Source: Sipunculus nudus
Taxonomy: Eukaryota > Annelida > Sipuncula > Golfingiida > Sipunculidae
Length of the DNA stretch: 64,000 nucleotides
Assembly: GCA_026874595.1 (NCBI GenBank)
Contig: CM049310.1
Location: 52,344,558-52,408,557, forward strand
Direction of reading: 5' to 3'
The notes under the pieces are model-generated. The model saw nothing but the letters and a program-made list of their open reading frames with translations. It did no database searches and had not been told where the DNA came from. A program made the position numbers and the translations under genes. Shown here one piece after another: positions 26,445-37,992 of this stretch. Every line of letters begins with the position of its first letter. Positions within the stretch are counted from its first letter, which is position 1.

Positions 26445-27229
26445 AAAAAAGATATAAAACATGTTTTAAATTTTAACTTAAGTGTTCTTATTTTACCTCT
26501 TCTGAAAGTGCATCAAGAATTTAGAAAAATCAAGTTTACTCATGTAATCGCTAATTCGATCTAACTTGTAGTAATTGTCAAGGTTTTAACAGGGGTTTCA
26601 TCTTCATCCGATACCCAGTTTAAACAAATTCTTTGAAAACTCCATATCCCCTGTGGTTAGCTGGATTTGCAATTTGAAATGTGCTTTAATATGACTATCT
26701 TTAATATGGTCTCTTTAATGGTGTCTCGGCGCATCAGAGATGGGAATGAAATTGTTTGACAATTCGTCCTCGGGTGGTTTACACTACAGTGTTGAAACCC
26801 TCCGCAAAGATAACGGAAATAAGTGTGAAACGGTACAGCCGCCTGACATGCGATGAACATGCAGAGCTCAAATTGGAGATGGTTTGGGAATGTGTCCCCC
26901 GTACCTGGTTGTGGAAATCTGAAAATCAAACCTTCAAACTGAAAGTTTTCGGGATCCTTTTATTAAAGATTGCTCATCACTGCCCTTTGTTTTACCCGAG
27001 AAAACACTCAACAGTTTAGACAGACAAACAATTCTTGGCAGAAATTAACAGAATTATTTTTAATGTAATTTAAAAAAAAATGAGAAACCATATATAGCCA
27101 AAAGAGCGCTGTAATTCTTCGCTAGCATGTCAGTTCTAGCGTAATTGGAAAAACCACCAGGAATAGAGGAGTTCCTACACTTTATTCAACTTGGCCTGCT
27201 ACTTGATAGATGGTAATCCCCCAGGCAGC

Positions 27230-28065
27230 CAGCCTTGGTTTGGATTTAGGTTTTACTCTGGAGGACTTAAATCTTCTTTTGGAGGGCTTAAGTCTCCTGT
27301 AGGCTAATTTCCGGACCTAAGAGGTCAGGAAATTATGTGAAACATGTCTTTTTCAAGGCCCTTTTCGTATGTGGCACCCGGACTATAGTGTAGCATCATC
27401 GGCAAACGTGTTCTTTGATCAGTTTTTTAGTCTTGGTGTAAACGATGAAGCTTGAAGAGGCTTCCGCCTTTACTTTTTTAAAAATATTTTTGGTTGGGGT
27501 AACCGCCTCTATTTTTTTAATGCTTCCTTAACTATTACTTTGTACAACTGCAGAATTTCACTCTAGTTTCGGACTACGTGGCGGGGAAACACTGAGTGCT
27601 GGGCACAGCTAGTCTACAAATCGAGCCTTCAGAGCGCTCACTCTGTGCAGGGGCCGACTTAAACTGGATGTAGATCTTCTCCTCGTCGGTTTTTTTTTCA
27701 TGGATTATTCAAGCATGTCAAAGAATATTTGGGACATCGTCTGGACTTGAACACAGTCCTATTTAACGCCGTTGGTGAATTCGACAGACTTGGACAGGTT
27801 TTCCTTTTCTAACTTGACGGAGATGTACGTCATGTAGCTGAGTAACCATAGTGAGTGACTTCGGCAGCAGCCAAGCTTTTCCAGTATTTGCAATTTATTT
27901 CCTGCTCAACGTGTCAAATGCTTTGGCCAGGTCAACAAAGGTGATGTAAAAGCTGCTGAATTGCTCCAAGCATTTCTCCTGGATCTATCTTAGGACAAAC
28001 ACCATACACAGGCGGTTAGCTGGTGTTCCTCGGCATTGTAAGATGTTAATCTGTTATGTAAAATC
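27230..28065 (-). mobile_element. decayed LINE (non-LTR) reverse transcriptase fragment
   Basis: In minus-strand translation, RT landmarks occur in the right order. A QEKCLEQ segment is followed by FYITFVDLAKAFDTLSRK (about 27905-27960; motif A, catalytic Asp in FVDL). Then TNGVK-DCV with a stop replacing one residue (about 27765-27780; motif B region). Then FADDATL (27392-27406; the catalytic Asp pair of motif C). Stops and frameshifts lie between them, so the copy is dead. Family knowledge: animal non-LTR elements have FVDL-KAFD, TNGVKQGCV and YADD/FADD. I do not assign a clade. Confidence 0.8.
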
Positions 28066-28998
28066 CGGGCACGGATCATTCATGTGATGAAATCAGCGTC
28101 ATGCTTCTAAAGCTGGACCATTCTGATTTTTCTTTCAGTCCGTTTTTATTTGGGAGGGTCAGGGTAATAATGAGTGCCTAACGGAGGAAAGCGTGTCACG
28201 CTTCCAGCTTGTGATATATCATCTTATACAAAATACAAAGCAGCGACAGACAAAAGAGAGGAGCTAGACACCTTCACTGAGCCATCCTTTTACGGTTTTC
28301 AGTAGTTTTAAGGGTTCTTTTTTAACGAGAGGGTTTGGATAGAGGTAATAGCTGTTTTGTTGACCGTACAGTTGACACTTGAAGGTTTTCAGGCCACCGT
28401 GCAAGTACTGAGTCCTTGTCTGTAAGCTAGTCCTTCTGTCTGAGCTACGAACAGGGATCAGCGTCTGGTTAGGATGATCCGTATGTTGAATTCAAGGCTT
28501 GATAGAAAACGTAGTTCCCGGATATTCTCTGGAAGTTTGGTCCACGCGTCCAAGGTTGCTGTTCGTTTCCGGTTTCCTCCACCTTTAGAGACAAACGAAC
28601 GCCATCGTCTGTGCCATGAAAAGTGCCCGTTATTAATTATTATAAGTACTTGTTCAATCCATGTAAAATAAGTTTAAATTAATGTCATAGATAAGTCGAG
28701 TTCAGATGTCAGTTGATATCAGTAAATATTATTGTCAGCCCGGTCGGTGTTGGCAACATCGCAACAATGTTTATGATTTTCAATTTTACGTGCACACTGA
28801 GATAAAAGCTGTATATTGTATTGTGTACTAAAGGAAAAGTTTGGTCTGAAACCATATAAATATGCAAGAAGGACACAAGGACCCCTTTATTCACGGCGCT
28901 AGGAAATTTTTTTTAAATTTAATGGTCCATGGACAACGTTATAGAGGCCACGATTCTATTTGATCACACTTAACGCCCTCCACTTTCACGTATGTACA
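28066..28998. other. intergenic, no gene recognised
   Basis: The first few hundred bases may be further decayed LINE sequence, since they directly precede the RT fragment on the minus strand, but no motif is readable. The rest is AT-rich with no features. Confidence 0.5.
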
Positions 28999-29153
28999 TG
29001 GGCGGATTCTGGGGGTCCGGACCCCCGCCCCCTTTTTTTAACGAATGTCACCTTTTTTTAAGGGTTTAGGCCAATTTTGGTTGCCTGGACCCCCGCCCCC
29101 TCTTTTCCGGAGCTGGAAACTTAGGTTTTGTCATTAGTCTTCACTGTTAAAAA

Positions 29154-29226
29154 TTGCACGTAAAATAACGGTGCTTTGCACCGGCAGCAAAGTTGACAGT
29201 GCAATGCACCGTTATTTTACGTGCAA
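29154..29226. repeat. subterminal hairpin of the CACTG element
   Basis: TTGCACGTAAAATAACGGTG with CTTTGCA (29154-29180) is mirrored by TGCAATGCACCGTTATTTTA with CGTGCAA (29200-29226). 26 of 27 positions pair, with a 19-base loop. More CGTTATTTTAC-like copies follow up to about 29380. Confidence 0.85.
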
Positions 29227-31304
29227 AGAAATAACGCAGTGCGTTAAATAACGTCGCATTGCACCGTAATTTTACAGCGCTTTGGGACGTAAATAAACGC
29301 TGCTGAGCCATGGGAAATAACGGGCATCTGTTATTTTACGGGACAATATGCCGTTATTTTACAGTGCTAAGAGACGTGAATAAACCGTGATTTAAACTGG
29401 AATCTTGGCATTGCACCTTTATTTCACGGTGCTTTGATATGTAGAATAACAAAACATTGTTATTTTATGATAAATAACAATGCTTTGCACTTGGATCTAT
29501 ACACTGTTACAGGTTTCCATACTCTTTCTCAAAACGTTACTGTCTTGCCACTCCGGACGAACCCTTTATTTGTATCTGTGTACTTCAGGTTTCTCATAAC
29601 TTTTTTTTTAGATTATAATACTAACGAAGTCAGACCTCATTATAATGATAGAGTAGTAACTTTCTATTTGACAGTCAAGTGTCCCGAAAATCAAATCAGG
29701 ATATCTACAGAGGGAAATGCATCTTGGCTAATTTGGGAAATGGCATTAAAAAATGCATGCTCACACATAATATCACACCACTTCTTTATTGGATGAAATA
29801 TTCAACAGATCATCAACATGTACAACACGTGTACTTAATGTATATAATTATTCAGATTATACTGATCTTCCAAAAGGCATCATTAGGAAGCAAGCATATT
29901 TAAACATTTTGACCACACTGCATGGCAGTTAAATCGTCTCCAACTAAACATATCAAATTTGTTAATTAGTGCAATATTAATATGATTACTTTTATGAATG
30001 TTGTGTGTTATTTCATTAAAGTTGCTGATCATGTTAACAATGGGGCCCAAATCTATATATAATGCATCTTTGAACAATAGAAACAAGGGACCTATGGGTC
30101 ACGACGCTCAGCTGTAATATATGATAAAAAAATATTTTTAGAAATGAGGCACATGCTGGTTTTGTGTGGTAATAAATATAAGCTGTATTATGAGTTGTGG
30201 GTGTTTAGCTTATGTATGATTTTGATACGATCTTTGGAGACAGGGAAGAGGATTGATTTCATTTATTTTATTAACAAATGGAGTGCTATTGTCACACAGA
30301 TTTTGACTTGGCCATATAACTTATAAGCAGAACATATAATATAAGAGTTTAACTATTTATTAAAAAATTACAAATATTGTCCCAAATATAATTTTTATTA
30401 AAAATAATAGGAGAATCATATGATTTTTTAAAATGAAATATAACTGATATGATTATTAAAATAATATTAAAGAATATATTCATGAATGCATTCATGAATA
30501 CATTTTGAAAGTATTTGCACGAGTATTCATATACTTTCATTTTTACCTGAATTCCCATTCTTTATGCAAGAAATTTTATAATGGAGTACATAATCATATT
30601 CGTATTTAAATACAATTACAAAGTATTTGCACCATGTCTGGTATTTATTCAGTTTTCACCAAACAATGATTTTGAGAATCCAGAATACACAAAATTCACA
30701 CATTTAAATAATGATCATAAGTACCTGGTTTCATGGCTTTTATTTATATTAAAAAATAACTGTAAAAAATTCATTTTGGACTAATTTCACATCAATGTAC
30801 ACACTAGACACAGTAGGAATCTAGATTAATATTATCAACTGCATCTTTGTCTATCATTAATTTCCTTCATATAATCCCTAATGATTAGTAATGAATAATA
30901 TGATTTACTTCTTTATCATTAAAAATGAACTGAAAAATGCCATAGGTGACTGCATGGTGTTATTTGGAATATGTGACATTCTACTCATCAATACAAGATT
31001 CTTATATCATCAGTAACTTATCATCAGCAAGTTAATTTCCTGTTATTATAAACTAACAAATTCCTTTTCTATTTTTCTTAAATTTGTTATTAAAAACCAA
31101 GAAAAATTTATTAATTTATTGTTTATTGTTATGTTGTTGGTTAAAACTACTAGATGAGTTGGGTTGGACACCTGGATCAACTGTGGCTGGCCATAAGCTG
31201 CCTGGATTCTCGCCTCAAGCGTGCATAATTTGATGAAAGGTCAACAAGGTCAACATACAGGTGACTCAAGAGGGGCTGGAGAGAGCCAAAGTCTGACAGG
31301 GCCT

Positions 31305-32710
31305 CATAAAAAACATTAATAAAAGCTACAATATTTGGCCAATTTCTTTCAGCTTTCTAAACTAAAAAGCTGAAATCCTTATGTGTGCATGATATGAAAA
31401 TTATATCAACAGTGCTCTCAGGAAACAAACGTGCCATGGTCACAGTTGGGCAAAATTTAAGGTACTAATTTTATATTTATACTAATAACTTATAAAATTT
31501 GAAAAATTCAGAACTAATTTTGGGTATTCAATTGAATCTTGATTAAATAATGTTACATCCCTGACAATAAAATCTCTAGCTTCAGCAATGCCCTTGTTAA
31601 GGGAGTAAATATATTTCTTGATTTTTTACAAAGTGCATTATGTTTGGGCCCATAACTTAAAAAAAAATACACAATACTGACATCATTTCTGGCATGTGCA
31701 TAGCGAATGTATAGAAAAATATGTATATTATATATGATCAAAGTCAGATCAGTGGTTTTGATATTAGGCAGTCTTAAAGTGTAACAATGGGTTTTTAATG
31801 GAAAAATGAAGTTTTTCATTGATATCTCGAAGGAATTAAGTCCTAGTGACCAAATTCTTGGCATGGTAGGGGATTTTGGAGAAATCTAACTGTGTGCCAA
31901 ATTTAAGGAACTTAGAGCTGAAGCTCGGGAGCTGAGCTCTAGCAAACTGCATAACACTAGCAATATGTGACATGGTGCTTGAAAACTTGAATAAAATCTA
32001 CAGTTTTTGACCAACTGGTTTCAAATTTTTGGTGTTAACAGTTGAAATGCTAACAAAAACCTGCTGTGAAAATTAAATCCACAGCAGTTACAGCAAAAAA
32101 AACGTGCCATGGTCAAAGTTTGGCAAAATTTAAGGTACCAATTTTTTATTTTTGCTAATATTTTAAAAAATTTAAAAGATTTTGATCTAATTTTGGGCAT
32201 ACAATTTAATTTTGATTAATAAAAGTAATATTACTGGAAAAAAATTGCTTAGCTTTAACAAGTTTTGTGTTAAGTGATAAAATTTCTTTCCTGATTATTT
32301 ACAAAATGCATTATGTTTGGGCCCATAACTTTTTTAAATTATATAATACAGACCTAATTTCTGGCATGTACATAGGAATTATATAGAGGATTATTTATAG
32401 GAAATATGAGGAAAAACAGATGAGTGGTTTTGATATTAGGCAGTCCTGAAGTGTGAAAATAGGTTTTTAATAAAAAATTGAGGTTTTTCCTTAATTTCTC
32501 AAAGGAATGAAGTCGCAAAGACCCAGTTTTCGGCTTGGTAGGAGATCTTGGGGACATCTAACATTATGCTGAATTTTGGATTCCTAGGTCTTACGGTTTC
32601 AAAACGTGCCACATCTACGGACGGACGGACGGACGGACGGACAGACGGACGGACGACGGACAATGGACCACGACTATAGCTCAGATGACTTATAGTCAGC
32701 TGAGCTAAAA
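31305..32710 (+). repeat. tandem duplication of a ~670-bp unit with GGACGGACG tail
   Basis: Copy 1 (about 31305-31905) and copy 2 (about 31978-32580) share ordered landmarks: AAAGCTACA/AAATCTACAG starts, AACGTGCCATGGTCA (31430 and 32104), TTGGGCAAAATTTAAGGTAC, GCATTATGTTTGGGCCCATA (31636 and 32308), TTTCTGGCATGT and GTGGTTTTGATATTAGGCAG (31752 and 32423). The offset is 670-675 bp. The block ends at about 32610-32655 in an ACGG/GGAC run, then GCTCAGATGACTTATAGTCA and GCTGAGCTAAAAAG. A relative of that last piece is at 36255-36288. Confidence 0.75.
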
Positions 32711-33857
32711 AGTGCATCAATAAGTTTATAGTGTTGTAAATTAATGGTATCTTTAAAGTAAAAGATGGTCAGAACACAAGTCAAACAATTAAAATGGATT
32801 TAACTTATATGTCACCGAATCTTTCTACAGTAAAGGCATATATTTTGTGAGGAGCTTCCGATAATGAATTCCAAAAAACAGATCCTTGGTAAATAAATAA
32901 ATTTTTTCATCAATTAAATTCGAACTGGAGGGATTTGAAGAAAATACCTACATTGTAACAAGGGTGCAAATGTAAACGTTTTTCCAGAAAAATAATAAAA
33001 TAATTATCTGATTTAATGAATGTACTTAAACACAGGAATATTAAAAGTGAAATAGTCATTAACAGATATTTCCTATATTGTTGAATATATTATAGAGGAA
33101 AATGTGGCATTAAAACATTAAATCTGACCAACCAGCTCTATTGACAGTGGGAGGACAGTTAGAGGTGCATGTAATGACCACAAAATCAAGAAACCTGAAG
33201 GTTTTTATAGTCCCTTAGGATACTCCAGGGTAAACATCCAAAATGACGCATAGCAAGCCTCCAGTGGAAGTGGAAATAACTTGCATGGGTTGACAGTTTC
33301 TGGCCATCCACCATATGTTACAGTGATGTAACAGTCTCCATCTTGAACAATCACAGGTGTTGGAGATTTCACTTTCTGCATACAAAATAATAAACAGAAA
33401 AGAAAGATTCTAAGAAACATGAGAGAAATATGCAAGAATATAGTTCAGTGCAATTATCCGTTTACTTTTTATATTTATTTTAGATTTTTTTTCAAAGTCT
33501 GAAAAGTTTTCTTATGATCAATGGGAACCTTTAGAACTGAAAATAATTATACATTATTATATCAAATATATCTTTACGTTTACATTACAGACATTAACTG
33601 GCCAAGATTTTGTTCTATCTCCACAAAAAAATTAACAATTTCAACATTTTTCTTTATATAAGTATGTATTTACTTTAAAAAAAGATAAAACTATATTTAA
33701 TACTTGCTGAATATAATCACACAAACATAAGAGTTTTGAAAGAATTACCTCTCCTCCATCTACAATCCCCTATTAACCTTGCATTTTCCAAACAGTGAAG
33801 GCAGTATCCTGTATATAGGAGCTTTGCTTCTGCAAATTCACAGACAATGCAGGTGAA

Positions 33858-33939
<82 letters not shown>
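33858..33939. repeat. (TA)n microsatellite
   Basis: About 40 TA units directly upstream (on the minus strand) of the exon-like block at 33749-33829. Confidence 0.95.
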
Positions 33940-33942
<3 letters not shown>

Positions 33943-35681
33943 ATACAAATCAGTTTTAAAATCATACTCAATGACTGAAAGATGATCGATTAATAATCAT
34001 TTATGTTCATTTTATGTGCAATATTATTAACATAAAATCTGTTGTATAGATTCCTAAATATTGACAGAGTAAATTATGCCTAGCATGTACATCACACTGA
34101 AAGCTCAAAACAACACTTGTTAAAACTTATTCACAGCATAAGGATAACATTTATACTGTTTCCTGTTAAGTGCCCATCTTTCTAAAATATGAGAGAGTTA
34201 GAATATTTCATTGGAATAAAGAGGCTTCTTTTGAATGTGCATACCTGATCGTTTATGAAAGGTTATGAAAAAAAATACATGATTTAATGATTTAATTATG
34301 AAATGTCCTTTTCCAGAACGATTTCTACAGATAATAGACCTGACAATATGTTTTAAAGGCATAAATGAAAGTCTATGTGTAAATATGAAGTAATTAACAG
34401 TAAGGCTATGGACCTGGATTTATTTATTGTAACTGTAAATAGTAAATATTATGAATATTTGATAACCAGAATATCTGCAGTGTTTTATAGGGGGTAAACA
34501 TGTTCCAAACTGCATAAAATTAAAAAATAGCCAATAATCAGCAGGTCTGACAAATTACACTGTAAGGTTAGAGATGGTCAGGTTAGCGTGGCTCAGCACC
34601 ATCATGCAGCCAGCTAAAAAGTTTATTAGAATAAATATGAATGGAGAGAATGAGAAACAGGCAGGGGAATTTAGGTCATCATCACTGCTAATGTTCAATA
34701 TGTTAGATACTTGTTTCACAGATTATTAAACTCATCAGCTTAATCAAATTGTCATGGTCTTTACAAAAGAAAATATGATCAAAGTCAAACTACCTTGGTG
34801 TACATTTTCTACAATGTTCTCTGCTAGGAAGTTACCCTGCAACTGCTTGCCAGTGTAGTTGTGCACCTTGCACATCTTGCAGTTGTACTTTGTTCACAGT
34901 TCTAAGTTTGGTAAAGCGTGGAACATTTTCTCCATCTTTCCTCTGATCTTTGATCCATGTATAACTCTCTGAACACCTCCACAAGTAGAACAAATTCTAG
35001 GAGTACATAAAAACAGAACTGATAAACCTGTAACCAACGAAAGACAGTCTCAGCACCAGGCATATTATTTACAAAGTAAGTTCAGGTATATAAATTAATA
35101 AACAAAAGTGCTACATTGCATATAAAAATGGTAAATATTGGATCAACAAATGTTTTACTCAGTGTATAAAAGGTGCAAAAACAGCATCACATGTGTATAA
35201 GGATTTATAAAAAGGGAGCAATATATATGCAGTACAGCCTTTATATTACAAAATGTTGTAACATTTGTAATTGCATTTACATAAATTAGCTATTTATAAT
35301 ATAACAAGGGCTACAAGCATAATGCAAACCTGTGTAATCTTTCTGGGTTCCCTGATGATATACTTGACTATTATTTGAAAAGTTATTATTTTATAAGGTG
35401 TGACAAATACATGTATAAAGCAAGTACTACCAATTTTGAGTCTTAGTACAAGTATAAATGCGCTCAGTCTGATAAAATCATGCATACTGATGGATGAGAT
35501 GTGGAATACCCCATTATGGGGCCTATATAGGGCCTATATGTGAGTGAGGGGGTGTAAAAAACCATCCCATCCACATTATGAATGGAAATTGTACCCCTGT
35601 ACAGCAGAGTTGGGGGGGGGGGGGGGGGAGGGGGGGGGGGGGTCTCTGGCAAATTTCCAGTTGAGCAAACCTGGACATTAG

Positions 35682-36044
35682 CAGGGGCGTCAATATAGGG
35701 GGAGATGGGGGTAATCACCCCCCCCCCCCCACTTTCAGAGAAGAATATTATAATATTACAGATGAAACATATTAATAAATAGAATTAAAAACTTTGAATC
35801 CATATACTAAAAAATGTTATATCTAAACCTTGCTCAGAATTCACAAAATAACTTATTTTCTATTATAATATTATAATTATTTGAAATATAATAAAGTATA
35901 TATATATATATAAGTATATATCAATAAATATATATATATAATAATCGAATATATATATATATATATTTGTATATGTCAATCAGAGATGCTGAAAAAGTAA
36001 TATATTGTGTGTGTGTGTGTATATATATATACAAAGTCATCCCC

Positions 36045-36077
<33 letters not shown>

Positions 36078-36103
36078 TCCTGGAAGAAAAATTGACGCCA
36101 CTG
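35682..36103. mobile_element. non-autonomous hAT-like element with 8-bp target duplication
   Basis: The left end CAGGGGCGTCAAT and right end ATTGACGCCACTG form a 13-bp terminal inverted repeat with one mismatch. Immediately outside, GACATTAG occurs on both sides (35674-35681 and 36104-36111), a perfect 8-bp duplication. CAG-ended short inverted repeats with 8-bp duplications are hAT hallmarks. The 422-bp interior is poly-C/G, AT-rich DNA and TA/TG microsatellite with no coding capacity. It is nested in the 8.8-kb CACTG element and is therefore younger. Related copies are at 26158, 37021, 41151 and 44280-46055. Confidence 0.85.
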
Positions 36104-36826
36104 GACATTAGAGATGGTCTCACTAGGCCTTGCTAGAACAATGTTTTTTTGGAGGGGTGGGGATCAATGAGATATGTTTTCCAACAAAAGTTCAGTAACA
36201 ACTTTAGTACTGGTATCAGTGAACGACAGTGACAGAGGTGGTGTCTTCCCTGTAGCTCAAATGACTTACAGTCAGTTGAGCTAAAAAGGCAGTATATTAT
36301 TATGTGATATTTAAACTTACATAATTCCTATTCTTAAGAAATGGGAAGGTTGCATTGATAGTATCCAAATCTTCTTTGAATTTGCCACACTGATCGAAAT
36401 GCTTGCCCATTTTCTGAAAACATAAACAGTATTTGGCTGTGCCTTAGCAGCCTTAATTTTCAGTCTCTCTCTCTCTCTCTATCTCAAAATGACTGACTAA
36501 AAGGTTAGCACTTTGGCTAGCATGTTATTTTTTTTCTAAAACATGTTATGTAATTTCAAACATAGTGTGATGTGATGGGGGGGGGGGGGGGTTAGGCTCT
36601 AGGATATTGTATGAACAAAGCTGTTAATTATTTGTTTGGTCTGGGTTAACTCTGTTAAAGCATCTGTTAAAAAGATTTAAAAAAAATAAAGGGACTATGA
36701 CACCTTAATTTCTCTGGTTGACATGTAAGCGGGAAAACCTTATTCAAGGCCTCATTTAAAATCTAGTAAATAAATAATTCAAAACTGTTTTCAGTGGTGC
36801 CTTAACCGATATTTCACCTTTAAGGG

Positions 36827-36873
<47 letters not shown>

Positions 36874-37020
36874 CATGTATAATTATACTATTCATGCATG
36901 ATATACACCCAGACACGGCCAGATGTGTCTGTTTAAGAGGGGGGGGGGGGGGTGTCCCTTCCTTTTTCCTAATTGGCAATTCCCTGAAACTAAAAAAGAC
37001 TTAAGCATCAATGATAAACA

Positions 37021-37346
37021 TTGGCATCAATGAAGGGAATGGGGGTTATATATCCTCTCCCCCCCCCCTTTTAACAAGGGGGGATTGGTCAATATAATCA
37101 TCCTCCACGCTGACATTGAGCAAGTAACAATTAATTTTATATATTGGACATGTAATATATAAATAATAAGAAAACTTTGTTTCCATTTCTGAGTTAACTG
37201 AAATATAAGGTTATCTAATAATCTAAACATGGTTTAGAGTTGACATATATTGCAAACATAATACCTTATTTTTCTAAAAACCTCAGTTAAATAATATAAA
37301 TTATAAACATCACACAAATGTTACACAATATAAAAGGTGTATATAT

Positions 37347-37400
<54 letters not shown>

Positions 37401-37500
37401 GCATGTATGTGTTAAAGATACTGAGGATTTCCAACTCAATCACTCTTCTACCCCTGCAAGTGAAAGTCCCCCCCCCCCCCCCAAAAAAAAAAAAAAAAAA
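37021..37500 (+). mobile_element. diverged relative of the hAT-like family
   Basis: It begins GGCATCAATGAAGGGAATGG with GTTATATATCC and poly-C, comparable to the start of the 41151 copy. It contains (TA)n at about 37340-37396, and ends near GAAAGTCCCCCC at 37465, comparable to GAAAGTCATCCCCACCC in other copies. Ends are not exact and no target duplication was seen. Confidence 0.45.
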
Positions 37501-37639
37501 AACCTGAAGCAACACATGAACCAGACTGGCCTCGTACCACTATACAATTACCAACGTAAACTATTACACAGTACTATCAAAATAACAAGTAACACAGTAA
37601 ACAAATTTATGCCTACATATTAAAGAAAAACATTTTACC

Positions 37640-37870
37640 AATGAAGATGCTGGGTAACTTCTGTGACTTTCAGCAGCCAGCAGACGGACAAAAATGGCTT
37701 CTCTTCCCGCCGTGGAGTCAAAAGATCCAGGATGTTGACGTCATGAGTTGCCCCGCTGATCACATGACGCGCGGTTTATTTCATCTGTACCGTCTGCTTT
37801 ACACACGTGTCACACCATTTTCACAGACGCTCGACATATAACGTTGCATTTGCGCGTTATTCAAGGCACA
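37640..37870 (-). promoter_or_regulatory. possible CpG-rich promoter and 5' exon of the transposon gene
   Basis: This GC- and CpG-rich stretch contains a perfect TGACGTCA palindrome (37736-37743, the consensus cAMP-response/ATF site), a GCGCGG word and a minus-strand donor-like ATTG|GTAAAA at about 37635. It lies inside the right end of the CACTG element, upstream of the broken minus-strand gene, which is where its promoter should be. No TATA box was identified. The assignment is positional inference. Confidence 0.35.
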
Positions 37871-37992
37871 GGAGCGTCTACATTGCAAAGCGGCGTAAAT
37901 TTACAGTCTTATGCGCCGTTATTTTACGGCAATTTTTAACAGTGTTCCTTTGTTGGACCCCTCCTTTTCTCAAATCCTGGATTCGCCCCTGA

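Larger units (their letters stand above)
33205..36413 (-). pseudogene. broken multi-exon gene with Cys-pair motifs inside the CACTG element
   Basis: Minus-strand exon-like blocks with splice signals are 36321-36413 (AG before AAAATGGGC, ATG at 36410, donor TAT|GTAAGT; encodes MGKHFDQCGKFKEDLDTINA then TFPFLKNRNY), 34794-34996, 33749-33829 (donor GTAATT) and 33205-33375 (ends in TAA). The 34794-34996 frame has ICSTCGG and YNCKMCKVHNYTG, two Cys pairs as in a zinc ribbon, but a TGA lies between them. It joins in phase 1 to EAKLLYTGYCLHCLENARLI then GDCRW. The last block in phase 0 reads DGDCYITVTYGGWPETVNPC, but the preceding donor is phase 1. Phases therefore fail at two joins and a stop is present: a decayed gene, or exons are missing. 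The GGWP block and Cys clusters faintly recall cysteine-rich proteins of KDZ-type transposons. That is a guess. Confidence 0.45.
29142..37944. mobile_element. 8.8-kb DNA transposon with CACTG termini (EnSpm/CACTA-like)
   Basis: The left terminus is CACTGTTAAAAATTGCACG then TAAAATAACGG. The right terminus (37913-37944) in reverse complement is CACTGTTAAAAATTGCCG then TAAAATAACGG, an inverted repeat of about 30 bp with one indel. Both ends carry extra copies of CGTTATTTTACG in both orientations, typical of subterminal transposase-binding repeats. Flanks are the two halves of another repeat, with TT on both sides as a possible 2-bp target duplication. CACTG ends, 2-3-bp duplications and subterminal repeats are EnSpm/CACTA traits; that superfamily call is an inference. 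The interior carries a broken minus-strand gene, a tandem duplication and a nested hAT-like element. No Tnp2 domain was recognised, so it may be a non-autonomous or cargo-carrying copy. Confidence 0.7.
28999..37992 (+). repeat. C/G-tract repeat split by an 8.8-kb transposon
   Basis: The left half (28999-29141) is GGGCGGATTCTGGGGGTCCG followed by CCCCCGCCCCC tracts. The right half (37945-37992) is CCTTTGTTGGACCCCTCC then TTTTCTCAAATCCTGG and ATTCGCCCCTG. Together they match the intact copy at 8961-9180. Removing the transposon and one TT restores the spacing of that copy around the junction (20 bases in both by hand alignment). Confidence 0.65.

Noticed and set aside
33717-33971. Ile/Tyr-rich frames over (TA)n tracts here and at 14.5, 21, 37.4, 46-47.8 kb
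   Set aside because: Simple-repeat artefacts. At 33749-33829 only the non-repeat part is exon-like.
35464-35718. Poly-Pro frame
   Set aside because: It is a translation of poly-G/C tracts at the edge of a hAT-like element.
37641-37841. Plus-strand frames in the CpG-rich patch (including ATGGCTTCTCTTCCC) as a first coding exon
   Set aside because: No convincing donor site follows and no downstream plus-strand exon was found. It fits better as the promoter of the minus-strand transposon gene.
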